Assembly (NCBI GenBank): GCA_036675475.1
Contig: JAKFEY010000040.1
Coordinates: 48,505 to 112,504 of the forward strand
Reading direction: 5' to 3'
From: JALYRV01 sp036675475
Lineage (GTDB): Bacteria > Acidobacteriota > Vicinamibacteria > Vicinamibacterales > SCN-69-37
DNA length: 64,000 bases
Shown here: positions 50,092-57,856 of the stretch, piece after piece
How positions within the stretch are numbered: the stretch's first letter is position 1
Layout of the letters: the number at the start of each line of letters is the position of its first letter
The notes under the pieces: model-generated
What the model was told of the DNA's origin: nothing
Database searches by the model: none
What the model saw: the letters and a program-made list of their open reading frames with translations, nothing else
Translations under genes and position numbers: made by a program

Positions 50092-51005
50092 CAAAGGAAG
50101 ATGTCCCCCCGGCCGACGATGACCGCCCGCCCGCCGACACGCACGGTGCCGATTGCGCCGTCAGCCTGCGGCACGACGGAGATGGCGATGCGGCTCGGCC
50201 GGCGCATCTTCACGCCCTGCAGGCTCAGCATCGACGCGGCCTGTTCGGGTGTGACCAGCGCGTGGCGCAGCACATACGCGCCGAGCGGACCGCTGGCGCC
50301 CCCCGTGGCGGGGTCTTCGGGGATGCCGAACTCCGGCGCGAACATGCGGCTGTAGCACGTGACGCCCTCGCGCGCCGACATCGCAAAGACGAACACCGGC
50401 CGCGGGCGCGCCTCCCCCGCCCGCGCGAACAGCGCGCGCAGCGCGCCCTGGTCCGCCGCCGCGCGGTCCACCGCCTCGTCGCTCACGAGCGGCACATAGA
50501 AGAACGGCACGCCACTCGACACGGTCTGCAGCGGCAGCGGCAGGATGTCGGGCGCGTCGATGCCAAGCGCGCGCGCGAGATCCGCGCGCAACTCATCGGT
50601 CAGCGGCGCGCCGAACTCGGGCGCCTGCTGGTGCATCCAGGCGAACCCGAGCGTGCCGTCCTCGCGCCACTCGAGTTCCACGGCCGTCGGCCCTACCTTC
50701 AAATCGAGCATCAGGCGCGGCTGCGGCGCCGCGATCACGCCGAGCGCGGCCAGCACGAACGTCGTGCCGATTGTGGGATGCCCCGCCATCGGCAGCTCCT
50801 CTTCAGGCGTGAAGATGCGCAGGCGCGCGTCGGTGCCGGCACGGGCGCCCGGCACCAGGAACACCGTTTCGGGAAAATTCATCTCGCGCGCGATCACGGG
50901 CATCAGCGCGTCGGGAATGTCGCCGCCGTTCTCGAACACGGCGAGCTGATTGCCCTCGAAGGGGGTGGCAGTGAAGACGTCGACCTGCTGAAATCGTGCG
51001 TTCAT
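50091..51005 (-). CDS. PhzF-family isomerase-like protein
   Basis: PhzF-like proteins have a diaminopimelate-epimerase fold and isomerise small carboxylic metabolites; the true phenazine pathway is not implied. The 304-residue product has FQQVDVFTATPFEGNQLAVF, the catalytic glutamate E46 in NFPETVFL, FTPEEELPMAGHPTIGTTFV for the first half and FGIPEDPATGGASGPLGAYV for the second. Length is normal. No other phenazine genes are present. It diverges from an ADOP gene, with a GTCGCGA-AA-TCGCGAC palindrome 11 bases upstream of its start. Confidence 0.9.
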   Translation of the reverse strand: MNARFQQVDVFTATPFEGNQLAVFENGGDIPDALMPVIAREMNFPETVFLVPGARAGTDARLRIFTPEEELPMAGHPTIGTTFVLAALGVIAAPQPRLMLDLKVGPTAVELEWREDGTLGFAWMHQQAPEFGAPLTDELRADLARALGIDAPDILPLPLQTVSSGVPFFYVPLVSDEAVDRAAADQGALRALFARAGEARPRPVFVFAMSAREGVTCYSRMFAPEFGIPEDPATGGASGPLGAYVLRHALVTPEQAASMLSLQGVKMRRPSRIAISVVPQADGAIGTVRVGGRAVIVGRGDIFL

Positions 51006-51016
51006 GGGAATGAGGG

Positions 51017-51032
51017 GTCGCGAAATCGCGAC
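51017..51032. promoter_or_regulatory. Palindromic candidate operator between phzF-like and ADOP genes
   Basis: GTCGCGA and TCGCGAC form perfect 7-base arms around AA, in a 98-base divergent region. As with the site at 40753, it sits beside an ADOP gene. The regulator is unknown. Confidence 0.45.
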
Positions 51033-51103
51033 GAATCCGGGTGACCGGTGCGAAAATCCCGGCTATCCGGGCGGCATGCTTTTCGCCAATGCCCGATGAT
51101 TCT

Positions 51104-53482
51104 ATGACGGACCTGCGCTTCGTCCTTCGCGTTCTCGCGCGCACGCCAGGCTTCACGCTGACCGTGCTGCTGGCCCTGGCGGTCGGCATCGGCGCGACCA
51201 CCGCCATCTTCAGCCTCGTCAACGGCGTGCTGTTGCGGCCGCTGCCTTACGGGAACGCCGATCGCCTGGTGATGATCTGGCAGGATCTAACCCCCCGCGG
51301 CGGGCCGATCGACGAGTGGGCCTCGCCGGGCGTCTTTCGAGACTGGCGCAGCCGCACCGATGTGCTCGCGTCTGCGTCGGCCATCGGCGGATGGAACGCC
51401 ACGCTCGCCGTCGAAGGCGCGCCGCCCGAGGCGCTCCGCGGCGAGGTTGTCACCTCCGACTACTTCACGACCCTCGGCCTTGCGCCGGCGGCGGGACGCT
51501 GGTTCGAGCCCCGCGAAGACATGCCCGACGCGCCGCGCGCGGTGGTGCTGAGCCACGGCCTGTGGATGTCGCGGTACGGCGGTTCGGCCGCCATCATCGG
51601 GCGCACCATCACGATCGGCAACGAGCCCCACGAGGTCGTCGGCGTGGCGCCCGAAGGCACGCGCGGCGTGCTGATCCCGGATGCCGCGCTGTGGCGGCCG
51701 ATGCGCCTCAATCTCGCCACCGCCGATTACGGCAACGTCTTCCTGCGCGTGATTGCACGGCTGGCCGACGGCATGCGCCGCGACGAGGCCGGGCAGCGGC
51801 TGACGGCGATGGTGCGCGCGCTCGAGCCGTCGGAGCCGGAACTGGCCAACAGGAACGTGTACGTGCAGGACGCGCGCGACTGGATCGTGGGCGACGTGCG
51901 GCGCCCGCTGTTCGTGCTGCTCGCGGCGGTCGGCACCCTGCTGTTGCTGACGATCGCCAACATCGCAAACCTGCTGCTCGCGCGCGCCACGGCCCGGGAG
52001 CGCGAGATGTCGATTCGCGCCGCGATCGGCGCGAGCCGCGTCCGTCTCGTGCGCCTGATGATCGTCGAGAGCCTGACGCTGTCGATGGCCGGCGGTCTGC
52101 TCGGCCTGATCGTGGCGGGCTGGAGCCTGGCGGGCCTGCTCGCGCTGGTCGGCGACTTCCTGCCGCGCGCGGCCGAGGTGCAGCTCGATGCGCGCGCGCT
52201 TGGCTTCGCGGCGCTCGTCGCCGCCGTCACCGGCCTGCTGTTCGGCCTCGCGCCCGCGGTGCAGTCGTCGCGCGCCGACCTGCAGGGGCCGCTCCGCGAG
52301 AGCGGCCGGTCGACGTCGCGCCGCGGCCAGCTCGCGCGCAACGGCCTGGTGGTCGCGCAAATCGCGCTCGCACTCGTCATGCTCGTATCGGCGACGCTGA
52401 TCGTCCGGAGTTTCACGAGCCTCCGTCAGGTCGATCTCGGGTTCACGCCGCAGGGTGTCTCGGTTGCCACCGTTGCGCTCGGCGGCTCGGGCTATCGCAC
52501 CGGCGATCAGGTCCGCGCCTTCCTCACGCAGCTCGAAGAGCGGCTGAAGACGATTCCCGGCGTCACCGCATCAGGCTTCTCGTCGCAGCTGCCGCTCGGC
52601 ACCGGCGGCGACAGCGACACGGCGTTCACGATCGCCGGCAAACCGGAGCTGCAGCAGAACGGCCGCCCGCGCGTCTCATGGTATCGATCCGTCAACGCCG
52701 GATACTTCCCCGCCATCGGCATGCGGTTCGCGCGCGGGCGCGGCATCGCGCCGGGCGCGCGTGAGGCTGTCGTCAACGAGGCCTTCGCCACGCGGTATTT
52801 TCCGAACGAGGAGGCCATCGGCCAGCAGATCGAGGCCGACGGCAGCGGACCGCTGCTCATTGTCGGCGTGGCCGCCGACGCGCGCACGCGCGGCCCGCGC
52901 GCCGCCACGCTCAGCGAGATGTTTCTGCCCTACCAATTCGCGCCGGAAGGCACGTACAACATCGTCGTGCGCGCCAACGAGGGCCTGCCCGTCATCCCGG
53001 CCGTCCGCGCGCGGGTGACCGCCGTCGATCCCAACGTGCCGGTGGCGCGGCCGACGACGATGGACGCGCTGCACGCGGATGCGCTGGCGCAGCCGCGCCT
53101 GCTCGCGACGCTGCTCGGCGCCTTCTCCGCGGCGGCGCTGCTGCTCGCGCTCATCGGCATCTACGGCGTCATCGCGTACACGGTGAGCCATCGCACCGCG
53201 GAGATGGGTATCCGCCTGGCGCTCGGCGCGACACCGAGGCAGGTGGTCGGGCTCGTGCTGGCCGACGGCATCAAGCTCGGGGCCATCGGCCTCGCGGTCG
53301 GCGTCGCCGGCGGCCTTGCCGCCGCCAACGGCATCGGCGCCCTGCTGTTCGGCGTGGCGCCCCGCGATCCGCTCACGTTCGCCGGCGCCGCCGCCGTTAT
53401 TCTCGCAACCGCCGTCCTTGCCAGCTGGCTGCCCGCGCGGCGCGCCGCGAGGGTCGCGCCCACGCAGGCACTTCGAAGCTGA
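51104..53482 (+). CDS. ADOP-family duplicated ABC permease next to a LolD-type ATPase
   Basis: This 792-residue permease begins MTDLRFVLRVLARTPGFTLT and has the GIGATTAIFSLVNGVLLRPL first helix. FtsX motifs ATAREREMSIRAAIGASRVR and SHRTAEMGIRLALGATPRQV are present, and the C-terminus is LPARRAARVAPTQALRS. ATG 51104 is chosen on the family N-terminus; upstream in-frame starts (51041, 51089) add unrelated residues. Unlike the other three ADOPs here it is followed, 19 bases later, by a LolD/MacB-type ATPase, so a functional pair is plausible. The cargo is unknown. Confidence 0.9.
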   Translation: MTDLRFVLRVLARTPGFTLTVLLALAVGIGATTAIFSLVNGVLLRPLPYGNADRLVMIWQDLTPRGGPIDEWASPGVFRDWRSRTDVLASASAIGGWNATLAVEGAPPEALRGEVVTSDYFTTLGLAPAAGRWFEPREDMPDAPRAVVLSHGLWMSRYGGSAAIIGRTITIGNEPHEVVGVAPEGTRGVLIPDAALWRPMRLNLATADYGNVFLRVIARLADGMRRDEAGQRLTAMVRALEPSEPELANRNVYVQDARDWIVGDVRRPLFVLLAAVGTLLLLTIANIANLLLARATAREREMSIRAAIGASRVRLVRLMIVESLTLSMAGGLLGLIVAGWSLAGLLALVGDFLPRAAEVQLDARALGFAALVAAVTGLLFGLAPAVQSSRADLQGPLRESGRSTSRRGQLARNGLVVAQIALALVMLVSATLIVRSFTSLRQVDLGFTPQGVSVATVALGGSGYRTGDQVRAFLTQLEERLKTIPGVTASGFSSQLPLGTGGDSDTAFTIAGKPELQQNGRPRVSWYRSVNAGYFPAIGMRFARGRGIAPGAREAVVNEAFATRYFPNEEAIGQQIEADGSGPLLIVGVAADARTRGPRAATLSEMFLPYQFAPEGTYNIVVRANEGLPVIPAVRARVTAVDPNVPVARPTTMDALHADALAQPRLLATLLGAFSAAALLLALIGIYGVIAYTVSHRTAEMGIRLALGATPRQVVGLVLADGIKLGAIGLAVGVAGGLAAANGIGALLFGVAPRDPLTFAGAAAVILATAVLASWLPARRAARVAPTQALRS

Positions 53483-53489
53483 CAGAAGG

Positions 53490-53495
53490 TAGACT
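53490..53495 (+). promoter_or_regulatory. Predicted -10 box of a leaderless promoter for the LolD-type ATPase
   Basis: TAGACT ends exactly 6 bases before the ATG at 53502, suggesting that the ATPase can be expressed separately from the permease before it. No ribosome site lies in the 19-base gap. Confidence 0.4.
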
Positions 53496-53501
53496 GAAGC
53501 C

Positions 53502-54257
53502 ATGGGCTTTTTCTCGCGCAACGCTCCCGCGGACCCGGCCGGCGAGCCGGCCGCCGCCTTCGATCCGGCCGAACGGCCCGCAGGCGGCCTGTTGATCTCG
53601 ATGCGCAACATCGAGAAGTCCTACGCGCACGGCACCAGCCGGTCGTACGTGCTCCGCCGCGTGAACGTCGACGTCAAGGACGGCGAGTTCGTGTCGATCA
53701 TGGGGCCGTCGGGCGCCGGCAAATCCACGCTGCTGCACATCATCGGCATGCACGACAGCGCCTGGACCGGCGAATACGACTTCCTCGGCCATCCCGTGCA
53801 CCGCCTCAGCCCGAAGGATCGCGCGCGGCTGCACAAGCAGTACATCGGCTTCGTCTTCCAGAGCTATCACCTGCTCGATCACCTCACGGTCTACGAGAAC
53901 CTCGACATTCCGCTCTCGTACCGCGACGTCAAGAAAGCCGAGCGCGAAAGCATCGTCTGCGACGTCCTCGATCGCTTCAGCATCGTCGGCAAGAAAGATC
54001 TGTATCCGAATCAGCTGTCGGGCGGCCAGCAGCAGCTGGTGGCCGTGGCGCGCGCGGTGATCGCGAATCCGAAGCTGATTCTGGCCGACGAGCCGACCGG
54101 CAACCTGCACACGAGCCAGGGCCGCGAGATCATGGAGCTGTTCAAGAAGCTCAATGACGAGGGCACGACGATCATCCAGGTGACGCACTCGGAGGCGAAT
54201 GCCGCGTACGGCAGCCGCATCATCAACCTGCGCGACGGCTGGATCGTTGATTCATAG
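53502..54257 (+). CDS. LolD/MacB-type ABC ATPase
   Basis: This 251-residue ATPase has a 30-residue N-terminal extension, Walker A GPSGAGKS at 68-75, Q-loop FVFQSYHLLDHLTVYENLDI, signature LSGGQQQLVAVARAVIANPK, Walker B LILADEPTGNLHTSQGREIM and an H-loop in IIQVTHSEANAAYG. It belongs to the MacB/LolD/FtsE group that energises FtsX-type permeases. The ADOP permease upstream is the obvious partner; it may also serve the orphan ADOPs elsewhere. The stop is followed after four bases by GGTTCGA-type repeats. Confidence 0.93.
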   Translation: MGFFSRNAPADPAGEPAAAFDPAERPAGGLLISMRNIEKSYAHGTSRSYVLRRVNVDVKDGEFVSIMGPSGAGKSTLLHIIGMHDSAWTGEYDFLGHPVHRLSPKDRARLHKQYIGFVFQSYHLLDHLTVYENLDIPLSYRDVKKAERESIVCDVLDRFSIVGKKDLYPNQLSGGQQQLVAVARAVIANPKLILADEPTGNLHTSQGREIMELFKKLNDEGTTIIQVTHSEANAAYGSRIINLRDGWIVDS

Positions 54258-55140
54258 CGAAGGTTCGGCCGGTTCGAGCCGTTCGATTGGTTCGATAGGT
54301 GCGGTCGTGCTCGCTTCGCTCGGCCTCCTCGCGGCCTGCGGCACGCCGGCGCCCTCCAGCAAGTCGTACGAGCTGACCGGCCAGATTCTCGCGGTCCATC
54401 CCGACAAGCAGTCGCTCACGATCAAGCATCAGGACATCCCCAACTACATGCCGGGGATGACGATGACGTTCGCGGCGCGGGATCCGGCGATGGTGACGGG
54501 GCGCCAGCCGGGCGAGATGGTGAAGGCGACGCTCGAGGTCGGCGACACGTGGAGCCGGTTGACGTCGGTCGAAGTCACCGGCAAGGAGCCCATCACGGCG
54601 ATGCCGGCGGAACTGGCGCTGGCCGAGGGACTGATCGCGGTCGGCGATCCGCTGCCCGCCGGCACGTTCGTGGATCAGGATGGGCGCGGGCGATCGCTCG
54701 ACGAATGGCGCGGCGGCCCCTTCGCGATCACGTTCACCTACACACGCTGCCCCATCCCCGAATTCTGTCCGCGGATCGATCGTCAGTTTGCGCAGGTCGC
54801 CGGCGCGATCTCGCAGGATGACGCGCTGCGCGGGAAGGCGAAGCTCGTGACCATCAGCTTCGACCCGGGCTACGACACGCCGCAGGTCATGAAGGCGCAC
54901 GCGCAGAAGCTTCGCGCCGACACCTCGGTCTGGACGTTTGCCACCGGCGCGCGCAAAGACGTGGAGCTGTTCGCGGCGCGCTTCGGCGTGGCCGTCACGC
55001 GCACGGGCGAGACCCCGGACGACATCATGCACAACCTCCGCACCATCGTCGTCGGCAGTGACGGCATCGTCCGCGCGCTGCACTCGGGCAGTGAATGGGC
55101 GCCGGCGCAGCTCGTCGACGATCTCCGCAAGGCGCGGTGA
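54247..55140 (+). CDS. CusF-SCO fusion lipoprotein (copper delivery/thiol oxidoreductase)
   Basis: This exported protein joins a copper-binding CusF-like domain (YELTGQILAVHPDKQSLTIK, NYMPGMTMTF) to an SCO1/SenC thioredoxin-fold domain. The SCO cysteines are at 54748 and 54766 in TRCPIPEFCPRID, five residues apart instead of the usual three, and a histidine occurs in DDIMHNLRTIVVG. It should chaperone copper to a respiratory oxidase or act as a reductase. A lipobox-like LGLLAAC fits periplasmic anchoring. Start choice is uncertain: TTG 54247 gives a charged n-region but translates the GGTTCGA repeat as glycine-serine pairs; GTG 54307 would leave too short a signal. Confidence 0.82.
   Translation: MIHSEGSAGSSRSIGSIGAVVLASLGLLAACGTPAPSSKSYELTGQILAVHPDKQSLTIKHQDIPNYMPGMTMTFAARDPAMVTGRQPGEMVKATLEVGDTWSRLTSVEVTGKEPITAMPAELALAEGLIAVGDPLPAGTFVDQDGRGRSLDEWRGGPFAITFTYTRCPIPEFCPRIDRQFAQVAGAISQDDALRGKAKLVTISFDPGYDTPQVMKAHAQKLRADTSVWTFATGARKDVELFAARFGVAVTRTGETPDDIMHNLRTIVVGSDGIVRALHSGSEWAPAQLVDDLRKAR
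54262..54307 (+). repeat. GGTTCGA-type tandem repeat
   Basis: Nonamer-like units GTTCGGCCG, GTTCGAGCC, GTTCGATTG, GTTCGATAG and GTGCGGTCG follow the ATPase stop. The end matches 17 of 19 bases of a repeat at 24458-24476. If the upstream start of the CusF-SCO gene is used, this repeat lies in its coding region. Confidence 0.8.
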
Positions 55141-55790
55141 AGGCCTTCACGCCGGCCGAGCGGCGCCTCATCGCGCGGCTGCGCACGCCGGCGGCCGTGC
55201 AGCGCTTCCTCAACGACACGCTTCACTACAACGACGAGCCGGAAGGCCCGACGCTCAAGAGCTTCCGCGAGATCGTGCGGCAGAAAACGGTGCACTGTCT
55301 GGAGGCGGCGCTGTTCGCGGCCGCGGTGCTCGAGCATCACGGCTATCCCCCGCTGCTTCTCAGCTTCGAGTCGGTCGACGAGCTCGATCACGTCCTCTTC
55401 ATCTATAAGGAGAAGGGCCACTGGGGCGCGGTTGCGCGCTCGCGCGATCCGGGCCTGCACGGCCGGAAGCCGGTGTATCGATCGCTGCGGGCGCTCGCGG
55501 CCAGCTACATGGCGCCGTTTATCGACTACACGGGCGAGATTACGGGCTTTGCGCCCTACGACCTGCGCGATCTGAAGGGATGCGACTGGCGGTTCTCGCC
55601 ACGCAATGTGTGGAAGCTCGAAACGACGCTGCTGAACATCCCCCACGCAAAGCTGCGATGGAGGAAGGCGCGCGTGAACGCGCAGCGCGCGTGGTACCGC
55701 GCGTGGATGGCCGCGCATCCCGGACAGAAGCCGAAGGACTATCCCGGCCGTGAGCGGTGGTCTGAACTGCCGAAGAAGTTCCGCCGCTAG
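55137..55790 (+). CDS. Transglutaminase-like cysteine protease superfamily protein
   Basis: This 217-residue protein carries a minimal transglutaminase-like fold. The catalytic cysteine is C54 in KTVHCLEAALFAAAVL, the histidine is H85 in ELDHVLFIYKEKGHWG, and D104 in SRDPGL is the likely third residue. It has no signal peptide, so it may act in the cytoplasm. Its substrate is unknown. GTG 55137 overlaps the CusF-SCO stop (GTGA). Its stop codon shares the sequence CTAG with the convergent small gene at 55787. Confidence 0.75.
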   Translation: MKAFTPAERRLIARLRTPAAVQRFLNDTLHYNDEPEGPTLKSFREIVRQKTVHCLEAALFAAAVLEHHGYPPLLLSFESVDELDHVLFIYKEKGHWGAVARSRDPGLHGRKPVYRSLRALAASYMAPFIDYTGEITGFAPYDLRDLKGCDWRFSPRNVWKLETTLLNIPHAKLRWRKARVNAQRAWYRAWMAAHPGQKPKDYPGRERWSELPKKFRR

Positions 55791-56089
55791 TCCAGATCGA
55801 AGTCGCGCTGCGGCTTGGTGATCGGCTCTTTGTTGGCCTGCTTCAGGGCTTCCTGAAAACGCTTCTCGAGCGCGTCGCCCTTGGTCTGCTCGTGGTTCCA
55901 CGAGTCGGCAAACATCGCCTCACGCCGCGCCTCGGCGGCGCGCAGAATCTCGTGCGCCTTGTCGAGCTCGGGCTTGTCGCTGCGCTCGGGCTCGATGTGG
56001 CGGACGACGCGGCGCAGGTTCGTGTCGACCACGAGCGTGGCGTGGCAGCACGGGCAGGCGGTTTCGAATTCCGATTTCAGCTTCGACAT
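55787..56089 (-). CDS. Small cysteine-knuckle protein
   Basis: This 100-residue protein has a CPCC knuckle at residues 12-15 (TACPCCHATLVVDTNLRR) followed by a long charged helix (LDKAHEILRAAEARREAMFA, then KGDALEKRFQEALKQANKEP). The zinc site has only three cysteines visible, so binding is uncertain. No family name is recognised. ATG 56089 has GGAGCG a few bases upstream. It converges with the transglutaminase-like gene at a shared CTAG and diverges from the regulatory-like-domain gene. Confidence 0.7.
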   Translation of the reverse strand: MSKLKSEFETACPCCHATLVVDTNLRRVVRHIEPERSDKPELDKAHEILRAAEARREAMFADSWNHEQTKGDALEKRFQEALKQANKEPITKPQRDFDLD

Positions 56090-56100
56090 GGCGCTCCGGC

Positions 56101-56106
56101 TATCAT
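56101..56106 (+). promoter_or_regulatory. Predicted -10 box for the gene at 56114
   Basis: TATCAT ends 7 bases before the ATG, and no ribosome site is present. The overlapping reverse strand reads TATGAT, which may serve the divergent small gene at 56089. Confidence 0.4.
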
Positions 56107-56113
56107 AGACCTG

Positions 56114-57856
56114 ATGCTCCCGACATCCGCATGGCTCAGGCGTGCCGCGCGCGCGGCGGCGGTTGCTGCCGCATGCCTGGCCGCGCTGGGCCCCGCGGCG
56201 GCCCAGCAGGCGCCGCCCGCGCAGGTGCAGACCCCGCCCGTACCGGGTCAGGCGCCGAAGCCTGCTCCAACGGCGGTCATCCGCGGGCGCATTACGACAC
56301 ACCCTGATGGCAAGCCAATCGCGCGCGCGCGCGTGATGCTGACACGGCCCGACCGGCCGTACGCGTGGGTCACGATTACCGACGCCGACGGGCGCTACGA
56401 GATTGTCCAGCTCGAGGGCTTCGACAACTACATGATTTCGGCGAGCAAGACCGGCTACGCGCCGCGCGTGTGGGGCGAAAAGCAGCTGCCGGAAGTGCCG
56501 ACACCCATCAAGCTCGCCGACGGACAGACGCTCGAGAACATTGACGTCGCGCTGGTCGAGCAGCTCTGGGTATCGGGCAGGATCCTCGACAGCGACGGCA
56601 CGCCGTTCGCCGGCGCCGTCGTCTCGGCGCTGCGGCCCGTCTTCGTCGGCGATCGGCGCGAGATGGTGACGGTCGCGGAGATCATCACCAACGACAAGGG
56701 TGAGTACAGGCTCTTTGGCCTTCCCGCCGGGCAGTACTACATCAGCGCCGTCGATCCCGCGTTTCTGTCGACCGGCGATCATCAGGGGCCGCTCGTGTAC
56801 GCCGCGACGTTTTATCCGGGCGTCGCCTCGCCCGAGGGGGCGACGCGCATCACGCTGGAGCCCGGGCAGCCGCGCGACAACATCGACTTCCCCCTCGCCA
56901 TCATCAAGCCGGCGCGCATCAGCGGCAAGATCACGTCGTACGACAACCAGCCGCTGTTCAGCGGCGCGGTGGTCATGAGCCCCTTTCGCGCCGATCGCGC
57001 GGCGTCGTTCACGGTGACGCGCGTCGACATCCGGCCCGACGGCAACTACGAATTCTTCAACGTGCCGCCCGGCCGCTTCATCATCCGATCGCGCGGCGAA
57101 ACCGACGCCGAGGGCGTGACGCTGTTCGGATCGTTCACGCTGAACGTGGAAGGGCGCAGCGCGGCAGGCGTGGACATGACGCTCACGCCGGGCGCGCGGG
57201 TCGAGGGGCTGATCGCGTGGGAAGGCAAGGCGCCGAAGCCCGCCAACGTGTCGGAAGCACGCGTGCGCGCGCCGATGGCCGACGGCAGCATGTTCGGCGA
57301 CGCGCTCACCGGGAACATCACGGCCGACGACACGTTCCTGATTCGCGGCGCCATGGTGGGCGCGCACCTGCTGCGCGTCGAGGGCCTGCCCGAGCCGTGG
57401 CACCTGAAGGCGGTCTACTTCAGGGGCCAGGACGTCACCGACATCCCCCTGAGTTTCCGCGCCGGCGACGACATCCGCAGCCTTCGCGTGGTGCTCACCG
57501 ACCAGACGACCCGCCTCGACGGCCGCGTCATCTCGAGCGAAGGCGACGACTTCGAAAGCTACCGCATCGTCGCCTTCCCGGTAAACGCGCTGTACTGGCG
57601 GCCGGCGAGCCGCCACATCAAGCTGGCGCGCCCCGATCGCGAGGGCCGCTTCAGCATCACCGGCCTGCCGCCGGCGATCTATTACCTGGCCGTGTCGCGC
57701 AGCGTCGACGAGAGTGACTTGAGCGAGCCGCGGACGCTGGATCGGCTCACCGGCGGCGCCACGACGGTGCAGCTCGCCGAAGGCGAGCGGAAGATCCAGG
57801 ATGTCCGCGTGCCACGCAGGGCGGCCGGATCCGCCACGGGCCTCAAGGCGCGGTGA
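56114..57856 (+). CDS. Exported carboxypeptidase-regulatory-like domain protein
   Basis: This 580-residue exported protein starts with a signal peptide ending PAAAQQ and a proline linker. A series of beta-sandwich modules of the carboxypeptidase regulatory-like kind follows, each with the GxI-x-DGxPIxxAxV pattern: VIRGRITTHPDGKPIARARV, WVSGRILDSDGTPFAGAVVS, ARISGKITSYDNQPLFSGAV and TRLDGRVISSEGDDFESYR. Recurrent NVPPGRFII and GLPPAIYYL loops close the modules. Such proteins are abundant in Acidobacteria and may bind polymers or stabilise secreted complexes. No TonB barrel is present. The cardiolipin synthase gene overlaps its stop by 4 bases. Confidence 0.85.
   Translation: MLPTSAWLRRAARAAAVAAACLAALGPAAAQQAPPAQVQTPPVPGQAPKPAPTAVIRGRITTHPDGKPIARARVMLTRPDRPYAWVTITDADGRYEIVQLEGFDNYMISASKTGYAPRVWGEKQLPEVPTPIKLADGQTLENIDVALVEQLWVSGRILDSDGTPFAGAVVSALRPVFVGDRREMVTVAEIITNDKGEYRLFGLPAGQYYISAVDPAFLSTGDHQGPLVYAATFYPGVASPEGATRITLEPGQPRDNIDFPLAIIKPARISGKITSYDNQPLFSGAVVMSPFRADRAASFTVTRVDIRPDGNYEFFNVPPGRFIIRSRGETDAEGVTLFGSFTLNVEGRSAAGVDMTLTPGARVEGLIAWEGKAPKPANVSEARVRAPMADGSMFGDALTGNITADDTFLIRGAMVGAHLLRVEGLPEPWHLKAVYFRGQDVTDIPLSFRAGDDIRSLRVVLTDQTTRLDGRVISSEGDDFESYRIVAFPVNALYWRPASRHIKLARPDREGRFSITGLPPAIYYLAVSRSVDESDLSEPRTLDRLTGGATTVQLAEGERKIQDVRVPRRAAGSATGLKAR

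Noticed and set aside
50091..51005. Phenazine biosynthesis cluster
   Set aside because: Only a PhzF-like protein is present; such isomerase-like proteins occur widely without the pathway.
24458..54307. tRNA-like GGTTCGA motifs
   Set aside because: GGTTCGA resembles a T-loop, but no acceptor, D or anticodon arms can be formed around either site.
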